From Eutreptiella sp. 'Long Island Sound 2002' (lineage: Eukaryota; Euglenozoa; Euglenophyceae; Eutreptiales; Eutreptiaceae), in assembly GCA_964036045.1 (NCBI GenBank), contig OZ038383.1, positions 61,447,725-61,511,724 on the forward strand: 64,000 nucleotides of DNA. The letters run 5' to 3'. Numbering within the stretch: the first letter of the stretch is position 1; every line of letters begins with the position of its first letter. Positions 31,001 through 42,051 of the stretch are shown piece after piece. The notes beneath the pieces were generated by a model, which saw only the letters and a program-made list of their open reading frames with translations, made no database searches and had not been told where the DNA came from. The translations under genes and the position numbers were made by a program.

Positions 31001-32085
31001 CAGGCAGCATTGGACCTCCTGCAAAACACCGCCTCACTGCCTTGCGGCAGTGGGCGGTGCAACTGCTTCAATGCACTGTACCAATGCCTGGGGGCAGTGG
31101 GCAGTGGACCTCCTGCAATACACTGCCTCACTGCCTGGGGGCAGTGGGCAGTGAACCTCCTGCATTACACTGCCTCAGTGCCTGGGGTCAGTGGGCAGTG
31201 GACCTCCTGCAAGACACTGCCTCACTGCCTGGGCACACTGGGCAGTGGACCTCCTGCAATGCACTGTCCCAATGCCTCGGGGCAGCCGGCAGTGGGCCCC
31301 CTTCAATACACTGTTCCATTGCTTGGGGGCGGTGGGTAGTGGACCTCCTGCAATACACTGCCTCACTGCTTGGGGGCAGTGGGCAGTGGATCTCCTGCAA
31401 CACACTGCCTCACTTCCCTTGAAGCAGTGGGGAGTGGACGGCCTGCAATACACTGTACCAATGCCGGGCTGCAGTGGGCAGTGGACCTCTTGCAATACAC
31501 TGCCGCACTGCCTGGGAGCCGTTGGCAGTAAATCTCCTGCAATAGACTGCCTCACTGCCTCGGGGCAGTGGAACTCCTTCAATGCACTTTGGCAATGCCT
31601 GGGAGCAGTGGGCAGTGGAGCTGCTGCAATGCGCTGTCCAACTGCCCTGGGGCAGTGGGCAGTGGACCTCCTGTAATGCACTGCCGCACTGCCTGGCAGT
31701 GGTGGGCAGGGGACCTCCTGCAATACACTGCCTCACTGCCCGGGGGCAGTGGGCAGTCGACCTTCTGCACTACACTGCCTCACTGCCTCGGGGCAGTGGG
31801 CAGTGGAGCTCCTGCAATGGGCTGTCTCACTGCCTGGGGGCAGTGGGACAGTTAATTGGGCAGTGCAACTCCTTCAATGCACTTTCGCAATGCCTGGGGG
31901 CAGTGGACAGTGGAGCTGCTGCAATGCGCTGCCCCACTGCCCTGGGGCAGTGGGCAGTGGACCTCCTGTAATGCACTGCCGCACTGCCTGGCAGTGGTGG
32001 GCAGGGGACCTCCTGCAATACACTGCCTCACTGCCGGGGGGCAGTTGGCAGTGGACCTCCTGCAATACACCGCCTCACTGCCAGC
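24850..32085. repeat. 47-bp minisatellite, block II
   Basis: About 150 units of the same 47-bp family as block I. Two unit types alternate irregularly: one with ctcctgcaatacactgcctc, one with ctccttcaatgcactgtccc. The plus strand is nearly free of stops in all frames, giving Cys/Trp/Gly-rich frames of up to 511 codons. The block is cut at 32,085 by the LTR element and resumes at 45,308. Confidence 0.95.
27331..29766. repeat. Tandem duplication of 1,218 bp (26 units) inside block II
   Basis: 27,331-28,548 and 28,549-29,766 are nearly identical at an offset of 1,218. The rare unit with ttgagcattgg at 27,343 reappears at 28,561, and long runs of unit variants follow in the same order. This points to a recent unequal exchange. 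Confidence 0.85.
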
Positions 32086-34527
32086 CGGTTCGGACCCCCC
32101 TGGCCATCTTTGAGTCACTTGGGGTGTGTATCTATGGGCCGGCCAGCCGCCATGGGCTGATATCATACTCTCCTATCCACCTAACCTAACCTGATGTGAT
32201 AGTGTGATAGGTTTGGCCATTCCAGCTATGAGCGGCCATATTCAATACCGAGGCGCCGCCGGCTGAGATTTATATATCAAAATATCAGGAATCAACAGGG
32301 TTTTTTCATCATAATGTTTCTGTCATTTTTCAGCCTTTCGTTCTGATTGTCAATGTATCGGCGACTGTCAGTTGGCTCGCGATTTTGCGGTAACCGATTG
32401 GTTAACTGTTATTTCCAGATATTTTGGCGGAAACCCCAATGAAGGGTCAGATTTCATCAGAAAAGGGTTCGTTGCTTCCGCAATTTTCATGTTATACACT
32501 CGCAAAATTAATCCGATTTTTTCAGACATTCAGAATCGGATTTTCGATTTCGAGGTCGCCGCACTGGATATGATGTATTACGAGTGGTCCTAAATTTCTC
32601 CCCGATCAGGAATCAACCTTCATTTTGTTGTCTCCTTCATTTTTCTTGGAGATACAGGCGAAACAAAATTGATTCGTAAGGCCACTTTGAAAAGTCATAT
32701 TTCCGGCTCACTGCGAGGAGTTACAATTTTGAGATATGAGTTTGAACTGCCTTTGTCTCAACTTAATTTAGAAAGGGTCAGACGCCTTTGATGTGTACAC
32801 ATGCCCGGTGTAGCAAGTGATGATGGTCAAGAGGGTAGCAAGTGTTTTATAACTCTTGGACCATACAACCGAATATTTGAATGCGACTTTCGAGTCTACC
32901 GCATGAGTGTTGGTGTTGCATAGAAACTTTCCTTGGGTTCCTACGTTTTTTAACGTGAAGTTATGTCCATGGAGGGGCATGGCATACCATGGTGGGAGCC
33001 ACTTTTTGAGGGTATGTGTTATATGCATGGTATGTGCTTCGCTATGCTCACGCCCATGTTATATATCTCCGTTTGTAGGAAGACATGTGGAGTCATACGT
33101 AGCACGGGCTTCGCCCCTGTCCTAATGGTGTGCTCCATAGCGCTAGACTAAGTCTACCGCACATATAGTGCATGTGGGAAGGCTTACGGAGCGACCCACA
33201 AGCGCCACTATCAATTTTCCCATTTTCATGGTGCGCATCGTGAGGAGGTTCAAGAGGGTCCCTATGCGTCCATGTGGGGATCTAAGTGGGGAGATTGTTC
33301 ACAAATGGTTCCAAGCAATAGTGTGTTGAACCATATGTTGACACCATGGGTGAGCGAAGTTATATACTATTGTGATTATCTTGAATTCCGCTTTGTTTGC
33401 ATGTTTCTGACCTCGTTGTATGCTCATTTATGTATTTTATGTGCTCAACTGGTCGGATAACAGTAAAGTGCCTAGATATCTGTGAACTATCGTATGTTGT
33501 CTATATGTTGGCATATGCTTCGGTGTTGCACCTCACCATATGCCGAATCACGTGGTCACTTTGGTGTGGCACACGAGGCCTCACAAAATTAGGTCTCAAA
33601 TTTGTGAGTTCACTTGTGAAGCATGGCATGTACATATCTGGAGAGATTTCGGGGGCCAATGTTGGGATATTCTTGGGCATCAACATTTGGTCTATATCAC
33701 CCTTGTATATCACTTTCCGGTTTGACACATGCATGGAGCACTTGAATATTTGCCGTATGCATTTTTGAGTATATAATTGAATTTTGGGCACTATGGTGTG
33801 ATTTGCCTAATTTTGCTATGTTGTGAGGTCATCCTCATGGGGCACTTCTCCAAGCCCAATCGACTGCAAGTCCAACCAAGGTTATGTCAGGGTAGGGCAT
33901 GGTCCTGTGTGCCACTCTAGGCCATGACATACCACCTCCCCCATTGGGCTAGGGTTTAGAGGCTTGGGAGTGAACACATTTTTGGGGTTTGTGCAGTGAC
34001 TTTTGACACATGGCATTTAGCCAACTTATTTGACTTGGTTCAGGGCATCATGTTGGCGAGTCAAGGGAAGGTTTTGAGTCCAGGGAATGAGGGGTCTATT
34101 GCTGTGACTGTGTACGTTTCCATCTTTCCCCAATTTTGCTTGATTTGTGTACATATGCCAATTTCAGGGCCTCTTTTTCCATTATTCTATTGGTGCGATT
34201 CTCTGTACATGCCCAACACCCGTGTCTCCGTGTGCACCGTGAGACGACCGGCGTGTTGAAAGGAGTTGTTGGGTGTCAACGCCGGACCTCAAACACCCTT
34301 GGAAGCCCTAAGTGTGGATTATTTGGATTTGGACTATTGTACTTGGGAGTTGGTTATTGCAGGGGATCAGGATTTGTGTGAAGGAGCCATACTTTACTAT
34401 TTTTTGTGGTAAATTGTGCAGGATAGGGCAAAATCATGCAGAACCTGGTGAGAAGCAAGACCACAGGAGTGACAGGAAATGGTGGAAGGGGTACAGCAGG
34501 GGCCGGTCCTGGTAGGGAAATTCTTTA
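32086..34527 (+). repeat. 5' LTR
   Basis: Starts at or within a base or two of 32,086 (ggttcggacccc follows) and ends ...ttcttta just before the PBS, as defined by alignment with 42,864-45,307. The LTR is AT-richer than its surroundings. The termini are not the usual TG...CA. Short frames inside it have no recognisable product. Confidence 0.9.
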
Positions 34528-34541
34528 TGGTAACAGAGGAG
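34528..34541 (+). other. Primer-binding site, initiator-Met-tRNA-like
   Basis: tggtaacagaggag begins right after the 5' LTR. It matches the plant-type initiator-Met PBS (tggtatcagagc) at 10 of the first 12 bases. It would pair with the tRNA 3' end to prime minus-strand synthesis. Confidence 0.75.
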
Positions 34542-34726
34542 TACCTGCCCCCTACCGCCGCACCGGGGACTTTGGCCCTCATGAGCCCTGCCCAAGGAGG
34601 CCCCGGGTGCAGATCGTTGAGTCCGTGGAGTCGACGCCGGACTTGGAAGGCCCGAAGAGCGAAGATGCTCAGAACAGAGAGCCCTTGCAGGACATGGGCT
34701 AGACATGGAGGACCTGGCCTCCATGT

Positions 34727-35710
34727 GTGAAGGGCAATGCCGCAAGGCTTGCAATCTCCGCTCCGCTGCGGAGGAGTTGGAGGAGACTGGCAGCAACGGC
34801 AGGGCCCGGCGTTAGCGGAAGCGCCGGTCCCCGAAACCAGCGGCGGAAGCCAGGGCGATGGAGACGGATTCCAGCCCGGTCAGGCTGTGGTCAGCTGCAG
34901 ATTCCGAGGGGCATTCCGATGGCTATCGGACCGCTTTCCCTTCGGAGTCAGAGGAGATCGCCATACCGCCCACAAGGGCGCACACGGCCCCCAAAACCCA
35001 GCCTGGAGCATGACGCCGAGGCGTTGGAGAGGCCTGCCAGAGCCAGAACGGCGCCTGTGGCCCGGCACACGGAGCCAACGCGGGATAACATGGGCGACAC
35101 ACCCATGGCGGAGGAGTCCGAGGCGCCGGGGACCGTGGGATGTGCCGGATCAGGGGGAAAGCACGTTGAGTGGCACTGCGAGCACGTATCCTTCCTCATC
35201 GGCAAGTACCCAAAGATGGGGATGGACGCCATCGTGCAGCACCTCGACCGCCTGGACAACCAGAAGGACGGCCTAGAGGAGGACATCGCGGGTATCCTGG
35301 ATGACCAGTCGGAAGCGGAGAGAGACATGGCTGAGCTGCGAGCGAAGCAGGACCGGTACCTGGAGAAGCTGGAGATGGCCCTGCAGAAGCAGTAGCAAGT
35401 GGTGGACAGCCTCCTCCACCTGATGGAGGACATGTCGGGACGCCTGAAAAGGATAGAGGAGTTACAACCCCTCGCCTCGGGTCCAGAGCTCCCGGCAAGG
35501 CCGGCAACGGCAGAGCTGGTAGAGCGGGTTAAGACCCTCAGGAGCGCCATGGAGCAACCCATGGGCGGCCCTGCAGAGGCACCTTACGCGCCTCCGCGTG
35601 TTGACCCGGCCGCGCTGCCGTTTGTTCCCATGTTCAGCGAATCCATAATGCTCGGGGAGCTACGGCACGGGCTGGGTCCATGCAGGAAGAGCACGCAACC
35701 ACGGACCTGA
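34727..35710 (+). pseudogene. Gag N-terminal region with coiled coil
   Basis: One frame runs from 34,727 to 35,710 with a single TAG at 35,393-35,395. The stop sits within a continuous heptad-like helix: LEEDIAGILDDQSEAERDM and QDRYLEKLEMALQKQ before it, QVVDSLLHLMEDMSGRLKRI after it. The likely original codon was CAG (Gln). Residues upstream are basic and Pro/Arg-rich. Possible ATG starts are near 34,918 and 35,089 (MGDTPMAEESEAPG). Gag self-assembles into the particle; this part probably drives oligomerisation. The frame is lost after about 35,680. Confidence 0.6.
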
Positions 35711-36605
35711 GGATCTTGACGGTACAGATGTCCCATGCCGCCCAGGATCCACCGACCACTACGACTGCCCATGTAGTTTTTGCGGAAGAGGAGATCCACA
35801 CCATGCAGGGGCGAACCATGGGAAGGGCCGACGGACATGGTCGAGGCCATCCAGGCAAAAACCTGTGTGTGAAGGACCCCACTACGGGGATATGGACAGC
35901 CGGTGGAGCAAGTCCTTCCCGCATCCCATGGAGGAGAGGGATGTACGGGGAGTGTACTCACACCCCCCGGCCACAGGTGGTATCCGTCTCGGTGGAGTGG
36001 TGGCTGCGGACGTCGGAGACGCCATCAGGATTGACGACCTCAGGGGAATCAAAATCCCCTATTACGATGGCAACCCCTCCAACCTGGACGACTTGATCCT
36101 GGATTGGGAGGACTTCGCCGAGGAGGTCGTCGGCGAGATGAAGGGAGCGCCAAGGGACAAGTGGGTATGTCGGACATTCTCACACAGGCTGGCGCAGGAC
36201 CTGAAGGAGGAGCTCAGGGATCAGATCCGCGAGGGATTGATCCAGACAGAGCAGGCCTGCCCCCAGTGGCTGGAGGACGAGGAGCGAGTGGACGCCCCCA
36301 ACCAGAAGTTGGAGGATTTGTGGTCCATTCTGCTGCCGCTGGAGCGCGGGGAATTGGGGGTCCAGGAATGGAATCGGTACATCCGCAAGTACCGAAGAAG
36401 CCTCAAGCTCATGGAGGACTGGAATGAGGCCAGCGAGATCCGACACCTGCTGAAGGACGTCCTCCGCGGCCACTGGAAGAGAAGGGTGGAGGATGAGGAG
36501 AAGAAGAGAGCAAAGAAGCGCGTGGCCGTACGGATCATGGCATCAGAGGACACCCACACCGGAATAATGGAGTTCTTTCAGCGAAACCTCGGTGAGCCCA
36601 GCTGA
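35711..36605 (+). pseudogene. Gag capsid-like region
   Basis: Two overlapping frames (35,680-36,096, then 35,865-36,605) show that the coding phase changes at least once. The 36,000-36,605 part reads IDDLRGIKIPYYDGNPSNLD, DLILDWEDFAEEVVGEM, WLEDEERVDAPNQKLEDLW, EWNRYIRKYRRSLKLMEDW. This is the helix-rich, Trp-containing pattern of Ty3/Gypsy capsid, and it matches the minus-strand copy at 2.6-3.5 kb. It ends at TGA 36,603, where the phase continues only briefly. Confidence 0.6.
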
Positions 36606-37640
36606 ATGTTGGGGTTGAAGAAAGCCGTCTATGTGGAGGTATTTGGCGACACCATGGGGCAAAAGGCTGATGCGCCTCAACAACGCGGAGTGGAGGCACG
36701 GAGAGCCGCTGAGGATGCAGGTCATCCTTGCCCGCATGAGCCTGGACGAGATCGTGAAGTACATCACGGTGGAGCTGAAGCTCAACGCCAAGAACGAGGC
36801 CCACGTGCAGGATCGACAGGGCCAAGGACATCGAGGTCATTGGGAAGATTGCCAACACCGAGAGGTCAAGGGTGACACGGTCGGCACCGCGGAGGAAGGG
36901 AGTGGAAGCGGCCAAGATATCTGGACCGCGACCACCCAAGAGGATCGTGAAGAAGCCCACTTCTTCGCGTTCGTAGCGCACAATATGAAGGAGCATGGGC
37001 AGGACAGGTCCTGTTGGAACCGCCTGGGCACAAGGGTCAACCAGAACCGCAAGGAACCGCGGAGTACAGATCACAGCACGACGGTTGCTGGGTCTGCTAC
37101 GGCAAGCAGAACAACCATCAACATGACCACCAGCATTGCAGGGTATATGAGGATGACAAGAAGACCTACTTCGCCGCCCATCCCGACAAGAAGCCCAAGA
37201 AGCAACGAATTGCCGATTGGAAGGCAAAGGGCGGAGACGGTGGGAAAGGCCAAGGAAAGGGCCAAGGGAAAGGCGGAGGAAAAGGCTATGGTGGAGGACC
37301 CGGCCCAGACCGACGCGTGAGGTCTATCGAGGAGGTTACTGAGGACATGTTGAGGACGTTGGAGGAACTCAAAGCCCAGCAACGTGGTGGACAAAGTCTG
37401 AGCGGATCGCAGCAGGAGGGAGCTGCGGCAGGCCACGTCTAGGGGAGCCCCCACGGGAGTGGGACCTCGGAGGTCTCTCCTCCGAAAATCAGTGGAATCC
37501 TAGAGAAAGCGAAGGCACATCGGGTGCCGAAGAAGGCTCCAGAAGAGCCAAAACCACTGAGTATTGTCACTCCCAACCCCTGGAGCGCCCTGCCAAGGGA
37601 ACCGTATGTGGGCAAGAGACGTGGCAAGAAAGAAGGAGCG
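36606..37640 (+). pseudogene. Gag C-terminal region: nucleocapsid knuckle and Gly/Lys-rich tail
   Basis: From 36,631 a shifted frame gives EPLRMQVILARMSLDEIVKY. From 37,014 another gives DGCWVCYGKQNNHQHDHQHC, a Cys-X2-Cys knuckle with several His and a closing Cys, though not with the canonical CX2CX4HX4C spacing. A basic GKGQGKGQGKGGGKGYGGG tail and a helix (EEVTEDMLRTLEELKAQQ) follow. TAG at 37,440 interrupts, but the same frame continues (PPKISGILEKAKAHRVPKKA) toward the protease. The knuckle binds RNA. Confidence 0.6.
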
Positions 37641-37645
37641 ACCCT

Positions 37646-38443
37646 GTGGACGGGCAGGACAAGCCCAGGATCTACACCATCCGTGACCATACCCTCGAAG
37701 TCCTGATGCACCCAGATGTGCTAGAGTTGCATGCCGTGAGAGTCGTCCATACACCGCAGGCTGACGAGCGGCAGTTGCACTTGAAAGTGCGTGTACGGTG
37801 CGGACAAGAGGAGTTGGTGGTGGATGTTTTGGTGGATACGGGTGCCCAGGTGAGCTTGGTCCGGAGAGGGTTGTTCAAGGAGGAATCCCTGCAGCCCAGC
37901 CGTAGACCGGTACGCCTGAAGGTGGCCAATGGAGAGATTATGGGTGGTGGCACCCATGAGGCCACTATCAGTATGGAATTCTGGGACCATGAGCGCTCGA
38001 GCCGCCTGGATCTGGCGAAGAGAAGCACTCTATCCGGGAACTTCTATGTGGCTGACATTACAGATTGGGATATGATCATGGGGTATGACTTCATGGTGGG
38101 AAACGCCATTGGAGCCCTTCCCCATCGTGCAACGCTGGTCCGGGAGGATAATGAATGCCTTACATGGCTGTCGAAGGACTATGCATGCGGATCATCCCAA
38201 TGGAATGCTGAGGAAGAGGATCGAATCGTCCAAGCGGTGCAAGCTGTGGGTGTCAAGTCCAGAGGAGACCGCGGAGTTCAACTCACGGAGTATGGAATGG
38301 CGCTGCAGGTGTATGCAAGGATGATTCAGACGCCGGGAGCCGAAGCGCCCGAGACGGACGTCTTCGCTTCCCGGGATGCCCCACTTTTTAGGAAGTGTAA
38401 GAGGCATTGGCATCGAGGATACTCAGCCTGGCACAGGCATTAA
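37646..38443 (+). pseudogene. Retropepsin-like aspartic protease
   Basis: The frame carries VDVLVDTGAQVSLVRRG with the catalytic Asp64-Thr-Gly-Ala (bases 37,835-37,846), then VRLKVANGEIMGGGTHEA and ITDWDMIMGYDFMVG. This is the same layout as the minus-strand protease. It ends at TAA 38,441-38,443. The RT frame begins in the same phase at once (38,447), so the TAA is probably a nonsense change inside one Pol rather than a gene boundary. The first codon is GTG; entry was presumably from Gag by readthrough or frameshift. Confidence 0.8.
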
Positions 38444-38446
38444 GGT

Positions 38447-40942
38447 TTGAAGGAATGGGGGCCCATGTATTGGCATGGCTCCCTGAAAAATACCAGACGT
38501 ACGGTGGAGAAGATGGTCGCGGATAGGGCGGAGGGGATACTGGTCATAACCGGCATAGGATCCAACCCATGTCCGCTAGAAGGTCTCAAGTCGACGCTGG
38601 ATTCCATCACCCTGACCGAGATGTCATTCGGGCCAGAGGAGGAGTTGTGGATCGACGCCAAGGGTTTATCAATGCCCTCCCCGGGTCAAGCGTGGGGTAC
38701 CAAGGCTTTCCTGGTGGATGGGGCGCAAGCCCAGCCCACGGGTGATGAAGCATTCGTCCGTACGGTTGAGGCGGTGCCCATGCGGGTCATGTTTGAGCCC
38801 AAGGAGGGGACGGATCAGCCAATGGATGCCAATGACGTCCTGTCCCACGCCGAGATCGACCACCTCGTCAACTACATGCGGATGGGGATGCACGACCGTG
38901 TGGCAGCCAAGAAAGGGCGGGCCATGGTCACATCTCCGCATTGGTGGGATGACAAGATGTTGGTCACCGGCAAGTACGAGAAGGATGAGTTCGTGGCGAG
39001 GGTCATGGATCGCATCGCGGACCAATTTGATGGTCTGGTTAGGTCGGACCTGCCGAGGTGGGATTTTCCAAGAATGGGGGCCGGTAGCGACAAGAACTCG
39101 GCTGATGCCGCAAATTTCCGAACATTGTCGGTGGGATGCACGCCCCACGACGATGAAGACGGCATATCGGACGAGGAGAAGTCAGACTCGGACCCGGAAG
39201 AGGCCCATACCGCAGTGCGGTCGGTTGTATCGATACCAAAGCAAGCGGCTGAAGAGGCCCAGGAGAACCCGAAGGTCGCCGAGCTGAAGGAGAGGCTGAT
39301 CAATGCCTATCCGCGGCTATTTAGTGGCGTCGCCAACAAGAACCCTCCAGATCATGGGAGGTTTGGCACAGCAAGGATCAAGCTGATGCCGAACCCCAAG
39401 ATCTATCGTCATCGGGAGTACCAACTTCAGGGCGATCGAACCGAGGCCATGAAGAAGTTGTTGGCCGAGTTTATTGAGCGGGGCTGGATCGAACCCTCCG
39501 ACAGTGAGTGGGCCAGCCCAGCCTTTATCGTGCCCAAGAAAGAGAAGGGCAAGTGGAGGTCCGTGGTTGATTACAGAGGTTTGAACGAGCAAACCGAGCA
39601 CGACTCGTACTCGCTTCCTCTGATCGACACCATCCTCCAAAAACAAAAAGAAAAGCGGATCTTCACGGTGTTAGACCTGAAACACGGCTATCACCAGATG
39701 CCGCTACACCCGGACTCCAAGCCCTGCACAGCGATGTTGACGCCGCTGGGGCCCAGGCAGTGGAAAGTGGTGCCTATGGGCGCCAAGAATGGCAACGCCG
39801 CTTTCCAGCGCATGATGGAGGACCTACTCGGTCCTGTCCGGGACTGTGCCGACCCCTTTCTGGATGACATCATCATCGGGTCCGGCACGGATGAAATGAC
39901 TGAGGACGAGCTCATCGAAGCGCATGAGAAGGATCTGGGCCGAGTGCTCAGCGAGCTGGACAAGCACAACATGGTGTGCAAGCCCACCAAAGCCTCACTC
40001 TTTGTGAAGGAAGTGGAGTTCGCGGGTCACGTGGTTGGTCACGGGCAACGCCGTCCCATGCCTGGGAAGCTGGCGTCCCTGCACCACTGGGAAAAGCCCC
40101 AGACCATCAGCGAACTCCGATCCTTCATGGGGTTCTGCAATTACTATTCGGGCTATGTCCGGATGTATGCAGAACTATCGGGGCCGCTGCACAAGATGCT
40201 GCAGGTGGGCAGGTTGGATGGCCGGAAGGGGAGCAAGAAGAAGCTTGCCTGGACCCCTGAGGCCGAGGATGCGTTCAGCCGCCTGAAGGAGCGACTCCTG
40301 GGGCAGCTGGGGCTATTCTTGGTGTACCCGGACAAGGGATTCGTGCTACGGACGGACGCCTCGGACTATGCTGTAGGGGCAGTCCTCGAGCAGCTCCGGG
40401 ATGACGGGTCGCACCTACCCGTGGCGTTTTGGAGCCAGATCCTGGCCGAGGGCCAACGTGGAACCTGGACCGCGAAGGAGAAGGAGACGTATGCCATTGT
40501 ATGTGTGCTCAGGAAGTGGTCTGGCCACATCGGATTACAACCGGTGGTGGTTTGCACGGACCATCAGTCCTTACTGAGCTGGCACAAGGAGCACGTCGAC
40601 ACCCCCTCCGGACCGGCGGCAAGGAGGGCCCGGTGGCACGAGACGTTCGCAAAGTTCGACCTCAGCGTCGTATATGTCCCGAAGAAGGACAACACTGTGG
40701 CAGATTGCCTCAGTCGATGGGCCTACCCCGCGGGCAAGGCATGGATGGACATATCCAGCCATGGAGACGCCGAGGAGACCGAGGAGGCCAAGCGCATCAT
40801 CGAGATGGAGGAGGCCATGGAGCAAGAGGGCATCAAGTGCTTTGTGGTGATGGCAAACCGTATAGACCTGGCCAAGTTCCAGGGGGCCGAGTCCAATCTA
40901 TTCGAGAGGAAACCCTCGAGCAATGGATGGTGGCCCCTGTAG
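38447..40942 (+). CDS. Reverse transcriptase and RNase H of the chromovirus-like Pol
   Basis: An 831-codon open frame. Residues 1-300 are the linker, including WIDAKGLSMPSPGQ. RT spans about 305-560: HREYQLQGDRTEAMKKLL, KWRSVVDYRGLN, FTVLDLKHGYHQMPL (Asp410), and PFLDDIII with the catalytic Asp pair at 473-474 (F-L-D-D instead of the usual Y-x-D-D), then GFCNYYSGYV. RNase H has all four acidic residues: Asp637 (LRTDASDYAVGAVL), Glu678 (TAKEKETYAI), Asp705 (CTDHQSLLSW), Asp753 (VADCLSR). It copies RNA into DNA and removes the template. The nominal start is TTG right after a TAA; in life it would be the middle of Pol. The phase shifts near 40,900-40,940 into integrase. Confidence 0.9.
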   Translation: MKEWGPMYWHGSLKNTRRTVEKMVADRAEGILVITGIGSNPCPLEGLKSTLDSITLTEMSFGPEEELWIDAKGLSMPSPGQAWGTKAFLVDGAQAQPTGDEAFVRTVEAVPMRVMFEPKEGTDQPMDANDVLSHAEIDHLVNYMRMGMHDRVAAKKGRAMVTSPHWWDDKMLVTGKYEKDEFVARVMDRIADQFDGLVRSDLPRWDFPRMGAGSDKNSADAANFRTLSVGCTPHDDEDGISDEEKSDSDPEEAHTAVRSVVSIPKQAAEEAQENPKVAELKERLINAYPRLFSGVANKNPPDHGRFGTARIKLMPNPKIYRHREYQLQGDRTEAMKKLLAEFIERGWIEPSDSEWASPAFIVPKKEKGKWRSVVDYRGLNEQTEHDSYSLPLIDTILQKQKEKRIFTVLDLKHGYHQMPLHPDSKPCTAMLTPLGPRQWKVVPMGAKNGNAAFQRMMEDLLGPVRDCADPFLDDIIIGSGTDEMTEDELIEAHEKDLGRVLSELDKHNMVCKPTKASLFVKEVEFAGHVVGHGQRRPMPGKLASLHHWEKPQTISELRSFMGFCNYYSGYVRMYAELSGPLHKMLQVGRLDGRKGSKKKLAWTPEAEDAFSRLKERLLGQLGLFLVYPDKGFVLRTDASDYAVGAVLEQLRDDGSHLPVAFWSQILAEGQRGTWTAKEKETYAIVCVLRKWSGHIGLQPVVVCTDHQSLLSWHKEHVDTPSGPAARRARWHETFAKFDLSVVYVPKKDNTVADCLSRWAYPAGKAWMDISSHGDAEETEEAKRIIEMEEAMEQEGIKCFVVMANRIDLAKFQGAESNLFERKPSSNGWWPL

Positions 40943-42048
40943 AGCTAAGCAGGTCGGTGCTGACACAGGACTGGTCGGATGACTATGCGGCATCCGACCA
41001 CTGGAGCAGGTACTGGAATGCCGTGAGCGCCCCGTCGGACGATGAGTGGCCTGAGGGCTTGACCGAGGATGGGGATAAATTATTCCTCAAGGATAAGCTA
41101 TTGGTCCCTGAGAACCGCATGGAGCAGCTCATTGACCACTGGCATAGCGCCCAGCTCATGCATCCTGGTCGGGACAAGATGCAGCAGGACCTGGAGTGGC
41201 GCTTCAAGTTCCCACCGGGGTACTACGCCATCCTGGTCAAGTACTGCAGCGACTGCGCGGTGTGTCAGGCCACGAAGAGCCCCAACCACTCCACGGTGGG
41301 CAACCGGGTGTACACGGCTATACCGGAGGCCCCCATGCAGTCCGTGGCCATGGATGTATTCGCCATGCCTGAGGTCACTGTGGAAGGAGAGACGTACGGC
41401 TGTGTCATCCTGGCGGTGGATGGGCACAGCGGGTATATCGTGGCGGTCCCTGGCAAGAAGTCCAAGAAGAAGGCAACGACCGTCGCCAACGCCATGATCA
41501 GGCATTGGCTGACGATTTTCGATGTCCCGGCTGTCATCTGCAGAGATCGGGGCAGTCAATTTGTGGGGACGTGGTTCAAGACGATGTGCAAGCACATGGG
41601 CATTTGGCACGCCAAGACCGTGGCGTACCACAGCCGGTCGAATGGCCGGGCTGAGGTGGCCGGGCGGCAGATGTTCGAAAAGATCCGTCAGCTGCACATT
41701 GACGAACCGGGCCGGAATTGGTACAATTCGCTGTGCAGAGTACTCCAGGCGTACCACGACCTTCTGGGGCCCACTGGACTGTCGCCCCATCGTATCCTGT
41801 TCCTACTGGATCGAGTGTCACGCACTCTCCCGTGGTTGAACCATGGCAAAGTGGCCCCGGATGCGAGTGCTATGATGGCTGAGGCGGACGAAACGGCGGC
41901 CAAGGTGTGCAAAGCACTTCGGGACGAGCATGAGAAGAGGGCCAAGTACTTCAAGCAGGGAAAGGTCCAGAAATATGCTCTCAGAGACACCGTATGGGTG
42001 GAGCGGCACCACAAGGATGTCCTGTCCAGGCATCGGCAGGCATCTTAG
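40900..42048 (+). CDS. Integrase, zinc-binding and DD35E catalytic core
   Basis: The frame adjoining RT-RNase H continues as VELSRSVLTQDWSDDYAASD. The H2C2 domain is visible as HSAQLMHPGRDK (His at 41,143 and 41,161) and CSDCAVCQ. The catalytic triad is Asp at 41,353 (AMDVFAMP), Asp at 41,545 (ICRDRGSQFVG) and Glu at 41,653 (SNGRAEVAGR). These are 64 and 36 codons apart, that is DD35E spacing. The enzyme inserts the cDNA into the genome. This frame is -1 relative to RT-RNase H. It ends at TAG 42,046-42,048, beyond which the same phase continues into the C-terminal domain. Confidence 0.9.
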   Translation: MREETLEQWMVAPVELSRSVLTQDWSDDYAASDHWSRYWNAVSAPSDDEWPEGLTEDGDKLFLKDKLLVPENRMEQLIDHWHSAQLMHPGRDKMQQDLEWRFKFPPGYYAILVKYCSDCAVCQATKSPNHSTVGNRVYTAIPEAPMQSVAMDVFAMPEVTVEGETYGCVILAVDGHSGYIVAVPGKKSKKKATTVANAMIRHWLTIFDVPAVICRDRGSQFVGTWFKTMCKHMGIWHAKTVAYHSRSNGRAEVAGRQMFEKIRQLHIDEPGRNWYNSLCRVLQAYHDLLGPTGLSPHRILFLLDRVSRTLPWLNHGKVAPDASAMMAEADETAAKVCKALRDEHEKRAKYFKQGKVQKYALRDTVWVERHHKDVLSRHRQAS

Positions 42049-42051
42049 TAT

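Noticed and set aside
24850-32085. Cys/Trp/Gly-rich frames of up to 511 codons as a secreted or structural repeat protein
   Set aside because: All three plus frames are open because the 47-bp consensus has no stop on this strand; 47 is not a multiple of 3, so no frame is preferred.
24850-32085. CRISPR array
   Set aside because: Units abut directly with no unique spacers, and the context is eukaryotic retroelements.
35393-42048. Reassigned stop codons (alternative genetic code), suggested by many in-frame stops with homology on both sides
   Set aside because: TAA, TAG and TGA all occur, together with frameshifts; this is ordinary decay of mobile elements.
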